The notes under the pieces are model-generated. The model was not told the DNA's origin, ran no database searches, and saw nothing but the letters and a program-made list of their open reading frames with translations. A stretch of 64,000 bases of DNA from Eublepharis macularius (Eukaryota; Chordata; Lepidosauria; Squamata; Eublepharidae): assembly GCF_028583425.1 (NCBI RefSeq), contig NC_072796.1:128375464-128439463 (forward strand), given 5' to 3'. Both the position numbers and the translations under genes were made by a program. Positions 20,611 through 31,459 of this stretch are shown here, in pieces (the stretch's first letter is position 1; each line of letters opens with the position of its first letter).

Positions 20611-21039
20611 CCTCCCTAACTGAACATTCAAATCGCTGCATCACTGTGGCTTCACAACCAGCAACACAGTAAAAGATGGAGGCCAAAGATCAATGGGCTC
20701 AAACTGAAACAAACTTCTCCCTCCAGCACCCAAAACAAGCTCTGTCAAGATCTTCCACCTCCTCTTCCAGTCAAACTGCATGGATCCACAGATGCATTGC
20801 GTTATCCTTGGGACTGTGGGGCATATCTTTGTGGCAGAATAAAGACATCGAATGTAGATGGAACGCTCAGCCTTCTGATTCATATCTTAGGGAGAACGGT
20901 GGGGAATGACCTACGCCTGAGGTCTTGCCACTGCCACTGCCAATGTAGGGCAATAGGACTGACCAATGGTTGGACTCAGGGTAGGATTGCTCTGTATGTT
21001 TACACCTTCAGAGGTTTTGTTCCATTAAGATTACTTACT

Positions 21040-21270
21040 TATCTATTTTTATTTATTTAAATTATCTCTTTCTCACCGAGACTCAACATGGATTGCACAA
21101 TGGAAGTCAATGTGATCAATGGCTGGGACATTTAATAATCACTCCAATAGGGAATGGGTTGCAGAAGTTCAAAAACAAACAATTTGATATGACATATTAA
21201 ACAATGTGGAAACTACCCATTCGGCGCATACTTGCTACTGATTGAGCCTTTGAATGTTTTGTTTGAGGTT
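21040..21270 (-). repeat. LINE 3' end (CTCACCGAGACTCAACA family)
   Basis: The same terminus as 16272-16620, in the same orientation. Confidence 0.5.
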
Positions 21271-21284
21271 CGGCTGCCTGATTG

Positions 21285-21860
21285 CTTAGAATCATAGAAT
21301 CACAGAGTTGGAAGGGATCTCCAGGGTCATCTAGTCCAACCCCCTGCACAATGCAGGAAATTCACAATTAACAACAACGACATCATCATCAACAACATTC
21401 AATATATATACTGCCCTTCAGGATGACTTAACATCCACTCAGAGTGGTTTTCAAAGTATGTTATTATTATTCCCACAACAAAACACCCTGTGAGGTGGGT
21501 GGGGCTGAGAGAGCTCCCCCCACTACCTCCCCCTACATCCCCAGTAACCCCTCGCTCCATGCCCAGAAGATGGCAAAAAACCCTTCAGGATCCCTGGAGT
21601 AGGGGCCACTAGAACTAAGCACTGATGTAACCCTTCCTGCCCTCCCTCTCATGATCTGCCCAGGTTCACAGAATCAGCATTGCTGTCAGATGGCCAGCTA
21701 GCCTCTGCTTAAAAACCTCCAAAGAAGAGGGCCCACCACCTCCCGAGAAAGCCTGTTCCACTGAGGGGCCACTCTAACTGTCAGGAAGTTCTAACGTTCA
21801 GCCCAAAACTCTTTTGATTTAATTTCAACTTTGCCTTCTTCTTTTATGGGTCCATAAAAT
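21285..21860 (-). repeat. CR1 LINE 3' fragment split by a SINE
   Basis: Minus-strand CR1: GAATCATAGAATCACAGAG, GGTCATCTAGTCCAACCCCC, then after a SINE piece CAGAAGATGGCAAAAAACCC and CTGCTTAAAAACCTCCAAAG. A type B SINE fragment occupies 21370-21517. Confidence 0.88.
21370..21517 (-). repeat. Type B SINE fragment nested in CR1
   Basis: Only the 3' half of the SINE remains (CTGCCCTTCAGGATGACTTAAC to GGGGCTGAGAGAGCTCC), and CR1 sequence resumes directly after it. Confidence 0.8.
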
Positions 21861-22390
21861 ACCACCCCCACATGTTATTTTCCTCCTTTTGATATTTCCC
21901 CACAGTGAGTGAGTGATAGAAAATGCTCAGCCTTTTCAGAGGATGCATTCAGAGAAGTCTAACCATTGTTAAGGATTCTGCACACACACACACACCCCAG
22001 TCATAGATGTGTGATGCATTTGATTGCAAGGATATGACTAACGTGGATTTCTGTCCCAGCAGCCTAAAGCTACTTAGGACAGTTCTACTCCTGGCAACGG
22101 ATAATCAGGAATGCACGTTGGCTTTGTCTGGGCAGAAGTCATGAATGATCTAAAGCCGACTGGTATTTCAGCAAGGAGAAAACGCATCGGATCCATCAAA
22201 TCTGCAGTGATTCAGCATGACCTCAGCGTGCAGTAATGGGCCATTAAAGCAAAGCACAGTCAGTCGGCTTGTTTTGATAAGTCACATGAGAGGCAAGCAG
22301 GAGACATGGTCAGAGGAAAGTGACCGTCTCATGCTATGAGACTCGCCTGGGTTTACACTTAACGTTGTCCTACGACCAAGTGACTCATGG
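21861..22390. other. Single-copy-looking segment
   Basis: No repeat family recognised from about 22010 to 22380 and no coding domain. It could be conserved non-coding DNA, which would need an alignment to test. Confidence 0.35.
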
Positions 22391-22399
22391 CTTTATTTC

Positions 22400-22630
22400 A
22401 AAACAAACTTGCATCACAAGCCAAACAAAAAAGCTTTACTTGTTTGCAGGATCAGATCCATTACCCGGCAGGGATCAGGGACGGAGGAAGTGGCAATGAC
22501 TGCTCCTCACCTTCACCTGGCCAGGATCAGGCATGGAGCAGGAGGCAATGCCCGCCCGCCCGCCCTTCACTTTCTAGAGCCCGTTGTATTTTTCCCTGCA
22601 ACCAGCTTTGTTGCTAGTCTAGGTATAATG
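22400..22630 (+). repeat. Repeat family L (GCCCGTTGTATTTTTCCC)
   Basis: Shares the 3' part TTTCTAGAGCCCGTTGTATT...GCTTTGTTGCTAGT and GGCAATG/GGATCAGG units with the longer copy at 25200-25745. Confidence 0.6.
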
Positions 22631-22689
22631 GAATGAGCAAGGGTAAGGAGTTGGAAACCAGATTCGTTTCTAAGGATGGGGTAGAGTTA

Positions 22690-22905
22690 AGCACTGCTTT
22701 GTGCTGATTTTGACCATGGGTCTGTCAGGGTCAGTATTGTTTATTTAAGCTGGCAGCAGCTTTCTGGGGTCTTAGGCTGAGGTCTTTCATATCACTTGCT
22801 ACATGATCCTTTTAACTGGAGATGACAGCAATTGCACCTGGGACCTTCTGCATGCCAAACAGATGCTCTACCACCAAGTCGGGGCCCCTCCATCCTAGCT
22901 ACTTC
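22690..22905 (-). repeat. tRNA-Ala-like SINE
   Basis: Minus strand: a head with GGTAGAGCATCTGTTTGGCATGCAGAAGGTCCCAGG corresponds to tRNA-Ala anticodon and T arms, followed by CATCTCCAGTTAAAAGGATC and a body to about 22690. It is not an intact tRNA. Confidence 0.7.
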
Positions 22906-23094
22906 TGCTCTAATGGGAATGCAGGTTGGAAACCTGGGTTCCGAATGGGATATGAGTATTTCTGGTGCAAGATCAGGGTCTCTCTGGTAGAACCTGCCCT
23001 GGCCCACTCTAGAAACAGGAAGGTTTTGTTTCATAACCAAAACTTACAGCAATAAAGAGAATTGTAACCAAAACTTACAGCAATAAGGAGAACC

Positions 23095-23374
23095 CAAGGG
23101 AAGTGGTAAGCTGCAGTACTACAGCCCAAGCTCTGCTCACGACCTGAGTTCGATCCTGGCAGAAGTTGGGTTCAGGTAGCTGGCTCAAGGCTGACTCAGC
23201 CTTTCATCCTTCCAAGGTTGATAAAATGAGTACCCAGTTTCCTGGGGGTAAAGTGTAGATGACTGGGGAAGGCAATGGCAAACCACCCTGTAAAAAGTCT
23301 GCCAAGAAAACAGCGTGATGCGACGTCCCTCCATGACTCGGTGCTTGCATAGGGGGACTACCTATACCTTTGCC
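23095..23374 (+). repeat. tRNA-derived SINE with BovB-like tail (type C)
   Basis: Plus-strand copy: GTGGTAAGCTGCAGTAC, GAGTTCGATCCTGGC, GGGGAAGGCAATGGCAAACC, then GACTCGGTGCTTGCATAGGG at the 3' end. Confidence 0.85.
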
Positions 23375-24052
23375 TACACTGCAGTTGACTGGATTTGAAC
23401 TGATCTCCCCCTCCTCCATGGCAACAGGGGTTACACTGCAATTGCATGGCTAGTAGAGTGGCATGGGTCCACGGGGCACTTGTTGTTAGCTCTTGCAGTG
23501 CCAGTGGTCAGAGGCAAACCATACTTCTGCAGTGTGTTGGCACTCTCCTAATTTACTGCCCCAAGCAATTGTCTGGGTGTCTTGTCTGGAAAATCAGCTC
23601 TGAGTGGCAGCTTGTGATTTGGGTTGCAAAAACCTTGGAGAAAAAGTGTCCTAATGGGATATTATTTTCCATTCTATGTTTATCTCCATGCCATGAAATG
23701 TTTCATCTGCTCATTTCTATACATTAAGCCTCTATTGAAGGGACATAACATTTTTTTTCTTCCAGGTATCTGGCAACCCTATTTCTGCTCCCCAGAAACA
23801 AATAGCACCCCAAACTTTACATGTTCATCAGGCCTCTCCATGCCATGCACAAAGAGTTTTCCTGGAGTCTTCCAAGACTATTCAAAGGATCCTCCAAATT
23901 TCCTTTTTTACCTATTATAACTCTAAACACAGCAGGTATTTAAATGAGGTAATTAGGAGTATATAAAGGAGGTAAAAGTACTGTTGTCTCTGTCCTAGGT
24001 CACTGCTTAGATGTATGATTATGCATTTAAGGGGGGAATAAGGAGAAACTAT
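23375..24052. other. No recognised feature
   Basis: No coding domain or known family was found. Confidence 0.4.
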
Positions 24053-24181
24053 GCGCCAAGCTCTCCACTTGATCTCCACTTAATCAGTGGAGCGCAAGTG
24101 AACGGCAAGTGAACAGGGAGGAACACACGTGAGTCTGTTCACTTGCCAGGCAAGTGTCATTCGTTACTTGTAGCTTGGCCC
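24053..24181. mobile_element. PIF/Harbinger-like MITE, degraded left end
   Basis: The right end CTTGTAGCTTGGCCC is followed by TGA. The left arm has lost most of its terminus but keeps CGCCAAGCTCTCC and the internal AGTGGAGCGCAAGTGAACGG. Confidence 0.65.
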
Positions 24182-24198
24182 TGAATTGGGATAGAATG

Positions 24199-24412
24199 AG
24201 AGCCAGTTTGGTGTAGTGGTTAAGAGTGTGGGACTCTGATCTGGAGAGCCAGGTTTGATTCCTCACTCCTCCACTTGAAGCCAGCTGGGTGACCTTGGGC
24301 TAGTCACAGCTCTCTGGAGCTCTCTCAGCCACACCCACCTCACAGGATGTTTTGTTGTGGAGATAATAATAACAAACTTTGTAAACCACTCTGAGTGGGT
24401 GTTAAGTCATTT
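24199..24412 (+). repeat. tRNA-derived SINE (type B)
   Basis: Head GAGCCAGTTTGGTGTAGTGG and GGTTTGATTCC, body GCTGGGTGACCTTGGGC, 3' end ACTCTGAGTGGGTGTTAAGT. Confidence 0.88.
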
Positions 24413-24779
24413 GTCGACAGGTGTCCAGGAGCCATAGCACCTGCCGCAGTCCTTGTTGACCAGGGCAATGACTGATCCGGTATGGAATTCTGTTTATTTT
24501 GTCTCATCATGATTGATGGTTGTTGGGTGTGCTTAGTCCGGCTTCTCAGTTGAGACCTGTCTGGTTTGGGTGACCCTACCAGTAGCAACGCTACCACCAG
24601 CATAGCTCTCAGCCTCATCGGAACACACAAGCCCCACCACCACTGCAAAGTGGCACCTTTGGGGTCTGCAATACCAGACCAATGCATGGAGGGCAAGGAA
24701 CAAGCCCCTAGAGCACCTCCCATTCCCAAAAATCCATTTAATATGTAGCTCTCAAATAGAGAGCATATCAAATATTAAA

Positions 24780-24780
24780 T

Positions 24781-24813
<33 letters not shown>
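24780..24813. repeat. (TGA)n microsatellite
   Basis: About eleven TGA units. Confidence 0.9.
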
Positions 24814-24814
<1 letters not shown>

Positions 24815-25199
24815 GGTGATGCTGGTTGGGAAGGCTGCCATTCTTAAGGAAGCTGTGCTGTCAGCACTGGATAAGGTAAACTTGCCACGGGTAGCAATTT
24901 TATTTGAAGAGGAGGGTTACTGTTGGGCCCAGTTCTTCTGGTAGAGAGGCAGATTGGTACTATTGCCAAGAGTCTTTGCCTTCATTTATATCTGACATGT
25001 AAATTGATTCTCTATTTGGATCCAACGAACCTCACTGCACTGATGCATGCCACTGTAATTCCAGGCTAGATGACTGCAATGCACCATCTGTAGGGCTGAC
25101 CTTAAAGATAACAAGAAACTATGGTTCAGCCTACCTAGTGACTGACTTGTTATCAACATAGTACACCATCTTACTATATATGTAAGTGCATTTCAGACA

Positions 25200-25745
25200 A
25201 CTCACTTTATACCCTGGTTCACCACCAGGGGCACTGCCACGGAGGGAAACCCAGGCAAGGCACCGTGTCCCTCCAGAAAACGTGCTGCGGTGGGAAGCCC
25301 AGGCTGGGATCAGGAGTGGAGCAGGTGGGAATGACCTGGTATTAGGAGCAGAGCAGGTGGCAATGCCCACCTCTGCCTTCACCCAGCTGGTATTAGGAGC
25401 AGAGCAGGTGGCAATGCCCACCCCCTCCTTAACCCAGCTAATATTAGAAGCAGAGCAGGTGGCACACCCCCGCCTTAACTCAGCTGTTATTAAGAGTGGA
25501 GCAGTTGGCAATGCCTGCCTCATGCCTTAACCCAGCTGGTATTAGGAACGGAGCAGGTGGAAAAGTGGGGCAATGCCTGCCCCACTTTGCTGGCCTGTAT
25601 CAGGTGTGGAGCAGGTAGCAAATCTCACCCCCTTCCTTCACCTGCAGGGATCAGTGACAGAGGTGGAGGGACTACCTGCCTGCAAACTCTGCCCTTTCTA
25701 CAGCCCGTTGTATTTTTCCCCCACAACAGGCTTTGTTGCTAGTTT
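25200..25745 (+). repeat. Repeat family L with internal ~60-bp minisatellite
   Basis: Units containing GGAGCAGAGCAGGTGGCAATG and ACCCAGCTGGTATTA repeat about six times at intervals near 60 bp (25305-25640). The 3' part matches 22560-22620. Open frames here (CSAPNTSWVK repeats) are repeat artefacts. Confidence 0.7.
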
Positions 25746-26184
25746 CTTAGAATATTTGCATTTGTTCTCTTATCTGTTCCTGGGCTCGGTTGCAGGTGTT
25801 GGCTTTAATCTTGAAAGCCTTACACAGCAGGGGCCAGCATATCTGAAGGATCACCTCTCCCAATAGGAGCCTGCACCAGCTTAGTTCATCATGCTAACTT
25901 CTCCTTTCCTTCCTTCTCTGTAGGAAAGTGAAAACCATGGTGGCCCGATCAAAGACTTTTTTGGTGATAGCGCAAGAGCTCTGGAACAGGCTCGCAGTAA
26001 AAATCCAGGATTTCTCCTTGCTTTGCAGAATGAACTTATGCAAGTTGGTTTTTAATCTAAAACCAATCAATCAGTCAAGTGGTATTAGGTTTGGTGGATT
26101 CTTGGTTTTAGACTGTGGCATTTATATTATTGAGATTTTATAGTTCTGGAGCACTGATATTTTGTTGTATATTGGTGTTATAAG

Positions 26185-26943
26185 TAGACAGGGGCACAAA
26201 CCTCATTACAAACCAAAAAAACCCACGAACCGTCCAATCTTCTGTTCGCGAATCAGCAGTTCATGAGGGTCCATGGCCAACAAACCAGCATTCGTTGGAA
26301 GCCCGGTTCATTGAGTTCGCCCGCGGTTTGTGAAGCCAGACAGGCACCATCAATCAATTCCCTTGGAAATGGAGCTGGGGGAATGCCTGAACTCTGTCTG
26401 CACTCCTTCTGTTGCCCTGGAAACCCAAATCGAAGCCCAGCTTACCTTGATCGGCAGGTCTTCCTTCCAACCATAGAGCTGCAAATTGGTTACAATTGGT
26501 TACATGGGAGAAGACATCTGGGGGGAGGGAGGGGGAAGTGGGGTGTTCTGTAGCCATAGGCACTCCAATCTCATCCCTGCAAACCCTGATAGGCAGTTCT
26601 GACAGCCATTCCCTTGTACACTGGGCCAACGTCAACTGGTGGCTCTAATTGTATCAAGTGGGAGTTTTCTGTGGGCCTCAGATTGGAGAGGGTATAACTC
26701 CAAGATCCCTATTGCAATCTTGACCAAACTTGGTTGCTTGCTGGAGGAGAGCCTGCTAAACACTCCTTGTGAATATGGGCTCTCTAAGTGCAACAGGGGC
26801 TGTTCTGATGCCCATGAACCACGAACCTCGAACCGGTTCATCAGTAGGAAATGTTCGTTTCATTTCACTGGTTCAGGTTCGTCGTTGGCACCGAACCACA
26901 AACCACTAGTTCATTAAATTTTTTTGGTTCGTGTCCATGCCTA
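26185..26943. mobile_element. hAT-like non-autonomous element (family G, copy 1)
   Basis: 759 bp. The left end TAGACAGGGGCACAAAC and the right end's complement TAGGCATGGACACGAAC agree at 13 of 17 positions. A perfect 8-bp duplication, GTTATAAG, flanks it at 26177-26184 and 26944-26951. Subterminal GTTCG/CGAAC words are abundant. The interior matches, in opposite orientation, the copy at 44997-45708. No transposase frame. Confidence 0.87.
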
Positions 26944-27282
26944 GTTATAAGACCTTTTTTCAGACGTAAACTTCCTTGAGTTCTCATGAGGTTAAGAAAG
27001 GCAGTACAGAAATATCAGAATCAAGCAAACAAGCTTTTATTTATTCAAGATAGGCATTCATTATAAGTAATTAAAAGCTTCAGAACTGTAAGAAGTGTTT
27101 TTATTCAAGTTATGTTTGCAATGATACTAAAATACACACTAAGAACAACTCTAATCAGGAATTACTCAGAAATAATTCCCATAGAATGGACACAGCCTAA
27201 TAAAGTGAAGTTAAACCTGACAAGGTGGAAGTATTACTGGTGAGTGGAAGTTATGATGACTCAGGATGTAAGGTATCAATAA

Positions 27283-27529
27283 TAACTACAACAACAACAA
27301 CAATGTTAGATTTATATACCGCCCTTCAGGACAACTTAATGCCCACTCAGAGCAGTTTACAAAGTATGCCATTATTATCCCCACAACAAAACACCCTGTG
27401 AGGTGGGTGGGGCTGAGAGAGCTCCTAGAAGCTGTGACTGACCCAAGGTCAAGCGGAGGAGTGGGGAATCAAACCCGGATCTCCAGATTAGAGTCCCGTG
27501 CTCTTAACCACTACACCAAACTGGCTCTC
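27283..27529 (-). repeat. tRNA-derived SINE (type B)
   Basis: (ACA)n tail, ATATACCGCCCTTCAGGACAA, GTGAGGTGGGTGGGGCTG, then the head complement CACTACACCAAACTGGCTC. Confidence 0.87.
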
Positions 27530-27539
27530 CCATTCTGGA

Positions 27540-28475
27540 TGGGGTTGCGCTTGTCTTTAAGTAATAGGTCTGTAATCTGTGGGTGCTTTTGGACCAAAAT
27601 ATATGGCTGTATGAGCAGGTGGCAGCTGTGGCCAGAAGAGCCTTTTACCGGCTTTTGCTGGTACCTGTGGCCTTTCCTGGGCAGAAAAGATTGGGTCACC
27701 ATGGTGCCTGCCCTGGTTACATCTAGATCCAATTACTGCAATGGGGCTGGCCTTTAGAAGTGCTCAGAAACTTCAGATGACGCAGCCAAGATGTTGACTG
27801 AAATGGGTCATAGGGACAATATCACTCCTGTCTTGTCCTATCTACATTAGCTCTCACTCTGTTTCTGGCACAATTTAAGGTGTTGGCGCTGCTGACTATA
27901 TGGTTTGGGAGCAACATATCTGAAGGACTGCTTTGCTTCCTTATGAACCTTCCTGATCACTACAGTCACCTTTGGAGGTCCTGATTCAGGCACATCTGCT
28001 TTCTAAGATTAGGCAGGTGGGAACTCTGGAGGGGCCTTTTTGGTGGTGGCTCTAAAACTCTAGAATGCTCTCCCCAGGTGTGTCCCCTTCTGTTGTGAAG
28101 CATGTGAAGGCTTTTTTGTTTTGTTTGATGCTCCTTTGGTGATCCTTCCTGCTCAATTTTTAATTTTTTTTTGTTTTTGTATGTGCCTTTGTTCTGGTTT
28201 TAATTGCTTTAATTATTTTCTGTTGGGTTTAATGGTTTTTAAGATGTGATGTTTTTAGGTAGGTAAAGGTACAAGCACCAAGTCATTACTGACCCATGGG
28301 GGGACGTCGCATCACGTTTTCTTGGCAGACTTTTTACAGGGTGGTTTGCCATTGCCTTTCCCAGTCATCTGCACTTATTATTAGGTTATTAGGTTATGTT
28401 ATTAGGTATAATTTATTAGCCACCTTGGTGGCCCTTATGAGGGCAGAAAGGAGGGGTTTACATTTTGCTAAAATG
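27540..28475 (+). pseudogene. Old L2-type LINE 3' fragment, split by a SINE
   Basis: Decayed coding text around 27710-27960 (TSRSNYCNGAGL; GATYLKDCF in another frame) matches the YCNALYAGL and GPTYLRDRL stretches of the intact L2. The 3' end GCCACCTTGGTGGCCC...GGGCAGAAAGGAGGGG follows at 28420-28475, after a type C SINE at 28255-28378. Confidence 0.6.
28255..28378 (-). repeat. Type C SINE fragment (BovB-like tail only)
   Basis: AGGTAAAGGTACAAGCACC to GGTTTGCCATTGCC. The tRNA-like head is missing. Confidence 0.8.
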
Positions 28476-28669
28476 AATAGAAATGTTATTGAATGGGGCT
28501 TACGCCCAGGAAACTGGTTTAGGGTAGCAGCTATAAACACTTAGGATTAGTACTAGCATAAGTTTCTACTGGGTTTGAGGAAGTAACTGATTCCCCCCCC
28601 CTTAGATGCTGCCATTTGGAATTATGGCAGGCACATCACGGAAGAGTGGGCTTCCCATTTGTTTTCAGT

Positions 28670-28800
28670 TCCAATTCCAAGCATTGGTTTTGATCATAAA
28701 AGCCCTAAATGCCTTGGTTCTAAGCGCATGAAAGATTATCTCCTCCCATATCAAATAGTTCAGGTCTTGAGATTCTAGAGTGGAGGGAAGTTGAGGAAAT
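28670..28800 (+). repeat. Short L2-type fragment
   Basis: AAAGCCCTAAATGCCTTGG and GATTATCTCCTCCCATA resemble the coding text near the L2 C-terminus. Confidence 0.4.
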
Positions 28801-28938
28801 CTGTTATTTCAAAAATATGACTAGTAGATCCACATGAGAAGGCTTTTTCTAACGGCTTTTCATTGTCAGTTAGAAATATTTTTATTTTGGAAGACTTTTG
28901 AAGGTGTTTGAAGATAATGTAGGTATTTATGCCAGAGA

Positions 28939-29017
28939 TTCCTTCCTTCCTTCCTTCCTTCCTTCCTTCCTTCCTTCCTTCCTTCCTTCCTTCCTTCCTT
29001 CCTTCCTTCCTTCCTTT
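28939..29017. repeat. (TTCC)n microsatellite
   Basis: About nineteen TTCC units. Confidence 0.95.
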
Positions 29018-30328
29018 GTCCTGACTTTTAATCATGAAATGTTATTTGAAGTTATGAAAGCCTCTTTCAGCATTCGTAGGTTGGGATGTTGGCATAGAAA
29101 TCTTCTAAATAAATATGTAATTTGTCACCTACCAAACTGAATGCATGGTACCTTCCTTTTGTGGCAGCCCAGCCTTCAGAAGCTCAGTCCTTCTGTTTTT
29201 TTCACTGCTTCCTGGGACTAGAAAACCAGAACAATTGCGAAGTACCTGATAATTCACAATACACGGCTGGAGGTCTAAATTTGGCTTGATGTTTCAAAAG
29301 CCAAGTGGGCCTGAGAAAGCTGCGGAAGAGTTCAGGTCGGTAGCCTTATTCATATGTGACAGTGAACACACGTACACGTGTATATCTGTTTATGAGAAAG
29401 GACCAACACATGTTCACTTTACAATTGAAATCAGGGTCCAAAAACCAGAGACCAGAACCTGGATAAATCTATGGTTTCCATTATATGTTCATCTGTACAT
29501 GCACTGGATATATAACACGAGAATTATGCAACACATGTACAAAGAAAAGTGTACACTTTACTTGGATTGTAGTGCGTTCGCTGTAACTTGTGAACAGGGT
29601 GCTTCAGGAATGCCCTTGTGGCACACAAGATGTCAAAATGTCACAAAATTCCCAAAGATCCTTGGTTGCTTTAGATATTTTTGAGAAGGAAACAATTAAT
29701 TTATCAGTGCCTTTATGAGCTGGGTAGGCACTGGGCTGGATTTTTCATCCAGATGGATCCAACTGTGTCAAAAGTTAGTGAACAACCTCTCTACGCCTTT
29801 GAAATATAAGCACCAGCTGTTGTGTGTGTCTTATCGCCCGAACTACAAAGAGAGTGAAGAAGAATGATATTGATCCAAGTACAAGGAGATAAGCTTGAAG
29901 GGCATTTGGTTGTGTATTTGTTTTTAACCTATACACTTGGGGTTAGCCAGGGTTCCGAACAGCCTCCAGAGCATTATATAAAAAGCAACAGTTATGGCAC
30001 CAGATAGCAAATACAAAAAAAAAAAACCCTACTGTTTGTTGTTGTTATTGTTATAGAATCTGACTTTACTACAGATTTGATAACTACATGGAGAAATATG
30101 ACCTGGGGGCCCCAGTTCTTCATACCCTCATGACTTACAACATGGACTTCATGAGGCTGCCGTTGAAAAGTTCTTGGCATCTACAACTCTTTCCTTCCTC
30201 AGCATAGAAAACTCTGGGGCACTCAATGAAGCCAATGGGCAATAGATTCAGGATAGACTCTCAAACGCTTATACCCAGAAAATCTTACTGGTCTTTTGAA
30301 GGCATGACAATATTGGTAATTTTATTCA
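29018..30328. other. No recognised feature
   Basis: No coding domain or repeat family recognised. Plus-strand frame 29286-29684 has no known motif. Confidence 0.4.
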
Positions 30329-30566
30329 GAGCCAGTTTGGTGTAGTGGTTAAGAGCGCGGGACTCTAATCTGGAGAGCTGGGTTTGATTCCCGACTCCTC
30401 CACTTCAAGCCAGCTGGGTGACCTTGGGCTAGTCATGGCTCTCTGAAGCACTCTCAGCCCCACCCACCTCACAGGGTGTTTTGTTGTGAGGATAATAATA
30501 ACATACTTTGTAAACCGCTCTGAGTGGGCATTAAGTTGTCCTGAAGGGCGGTATATAAATTGAATG

Positions 30567-30593
<27 letters not shown>
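30329..30593 (+). repeat. tRNA-derived SINE (type B) with (TTG)n tail
   Basis: A clean copy from GAGCCAGTTTGGTGTAGTGG to GGGCGGTATATAAATTGAATG followed by TTG repeats. The GGGCGGTATATAAAT end is close to the L2 3' end at 50640-50680. Confidence 0.9.
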
Positions 30594-30594
<1 letters not shown>

Positions 30595-30597
<3 letters not shown>

Positions 30598-30835
30598 GGC
30601 TTTTTTTTCTGGGAAAAGAGGTGGTGAAACTCAGTGGGTTGCCCGTGGAGAAAATGGTCACATGGCTGGTGGCCCCGTCCCCTGATCTCCAGACAGAGGG
30701 GAGTTTAGATTGCAGTGTGGAGGGCAATCTAAACTCCCCTCTGTCTGGAGATCAGGGGGTGGGGCCACCGGCCATGTGATCATTTTCAAGAGGTTCCGGA
30801 ACTCCGTTCCAGCACATTCCAGCTGAAAAAAGCCC

Positions 30836-30836
<1 letters not shown>
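30595..30836. mobile_element. hAT-like element (family E, copy 2)
   Basis: CAGGGCTTTTTTTTCTGGG start and AAAAAAGCCCT end. The interior is inverted as in 3019-3278. It sits between the SINE's TTG tail and an (ATT)n tract, which obscures the TSD. Confidence 0.75.

Positions 30837-30870
<34 letters not shown>
30837..30870. repeat. (ATT)n microsatellite
   Basis: About eleven TTA units. Confidence 0.9.
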
Positions 30871-30872
<2 letters not shown>

Positions 30873-30889
30873 TGCTTCCCTTTCCTTTT

Positions 30890-31445
30890 TTTAAAAAAAG
30901 TATATTTTATTAATTTTTCAAGAAAGTTAAAAGAAAGAATGGGAAGGGTAAAGATAAGGGATAAAATAGAAAAAAGAAAGAAAGAAAAGAATGCCCCCCA
31001 TAGATTTCGCCATACAGTCTGCTTACATCAGTTTCTACGTATCATTTAGTACTCCACATCAGTAAACTGTGATAGTTGAAACAGATTACATTGCAGCCTT
31101 TATATCCTTAACACATTCAAGTCTTTATGCTAATTTTTAATACGAACGTATAACAAAGTCCAAGGCCCGGCAAAGTTCTTCCATTTGTCCTTTCAAGACT
31201 AAGGTCAGTTTGTCCATTTCCACGCACTCCATTATCTTCGCCTCTAGTTCTTCTTGAAAAACTTGTTGGTTTTTAAGGGTCTGGTGAAGCAACCTGTTGA
31301 ATGCGGATGAATAGATCAACCAACTGTTGAACTGATTGTCTAAAAATGAGGCCAGTGAACAAGATGTGAGCTGAACCGGCAGGTTTTGAGCATCCCTACT
31401 CTGGAGGTAGAGTGCTGCAAAGTAGCATATCAATATTTTCACAAC
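30890..31445 (-). pseudogene. L1 LINE 3' fragment
   Basis: The minus frame 31137-31442 ends in EELEAKIMECVEMDKLTLVL, comparable with KILETAERDVLTDLI in the other L1 fragment. An A-rich 3' untranslated part follows to about 30890. Strongly 5' truncated. Confidence 0.6.
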
Positions 31446-31459
31446 TAAATTAATAATTG

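Larger units (their letters stand above)
24815..27030 (+). pseudogene. Old L2-type LINE remnant, interrupted
   Basis: Pieces at about 24815-25130, 25750-26176 and 26952-27030 read in LINE order. The middle piece encodes GPAYLKDHLSQ, which matches GPTYLRDRLSP near the C-terminus of the intact L2 protein at 50840-53848, and the last piece is an L2-like 3' tail. Interruptions are the family L element (25200-25745) and a hAT-like element (26185-26943). The frame is broken throughout. Confidence 0.5.

Noticed and set aside
22790..22905. Possible tRNA-Ala gene
   Set aside because: The acceptor stem does not close and SINE body follows; similar heads occur several times in the window.
25305..25640. 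CRISPR-like array
   Set aside because: Units are contiguous and diverged without unique spacers, and the DNA is vertebrate. It is a minisatellite.
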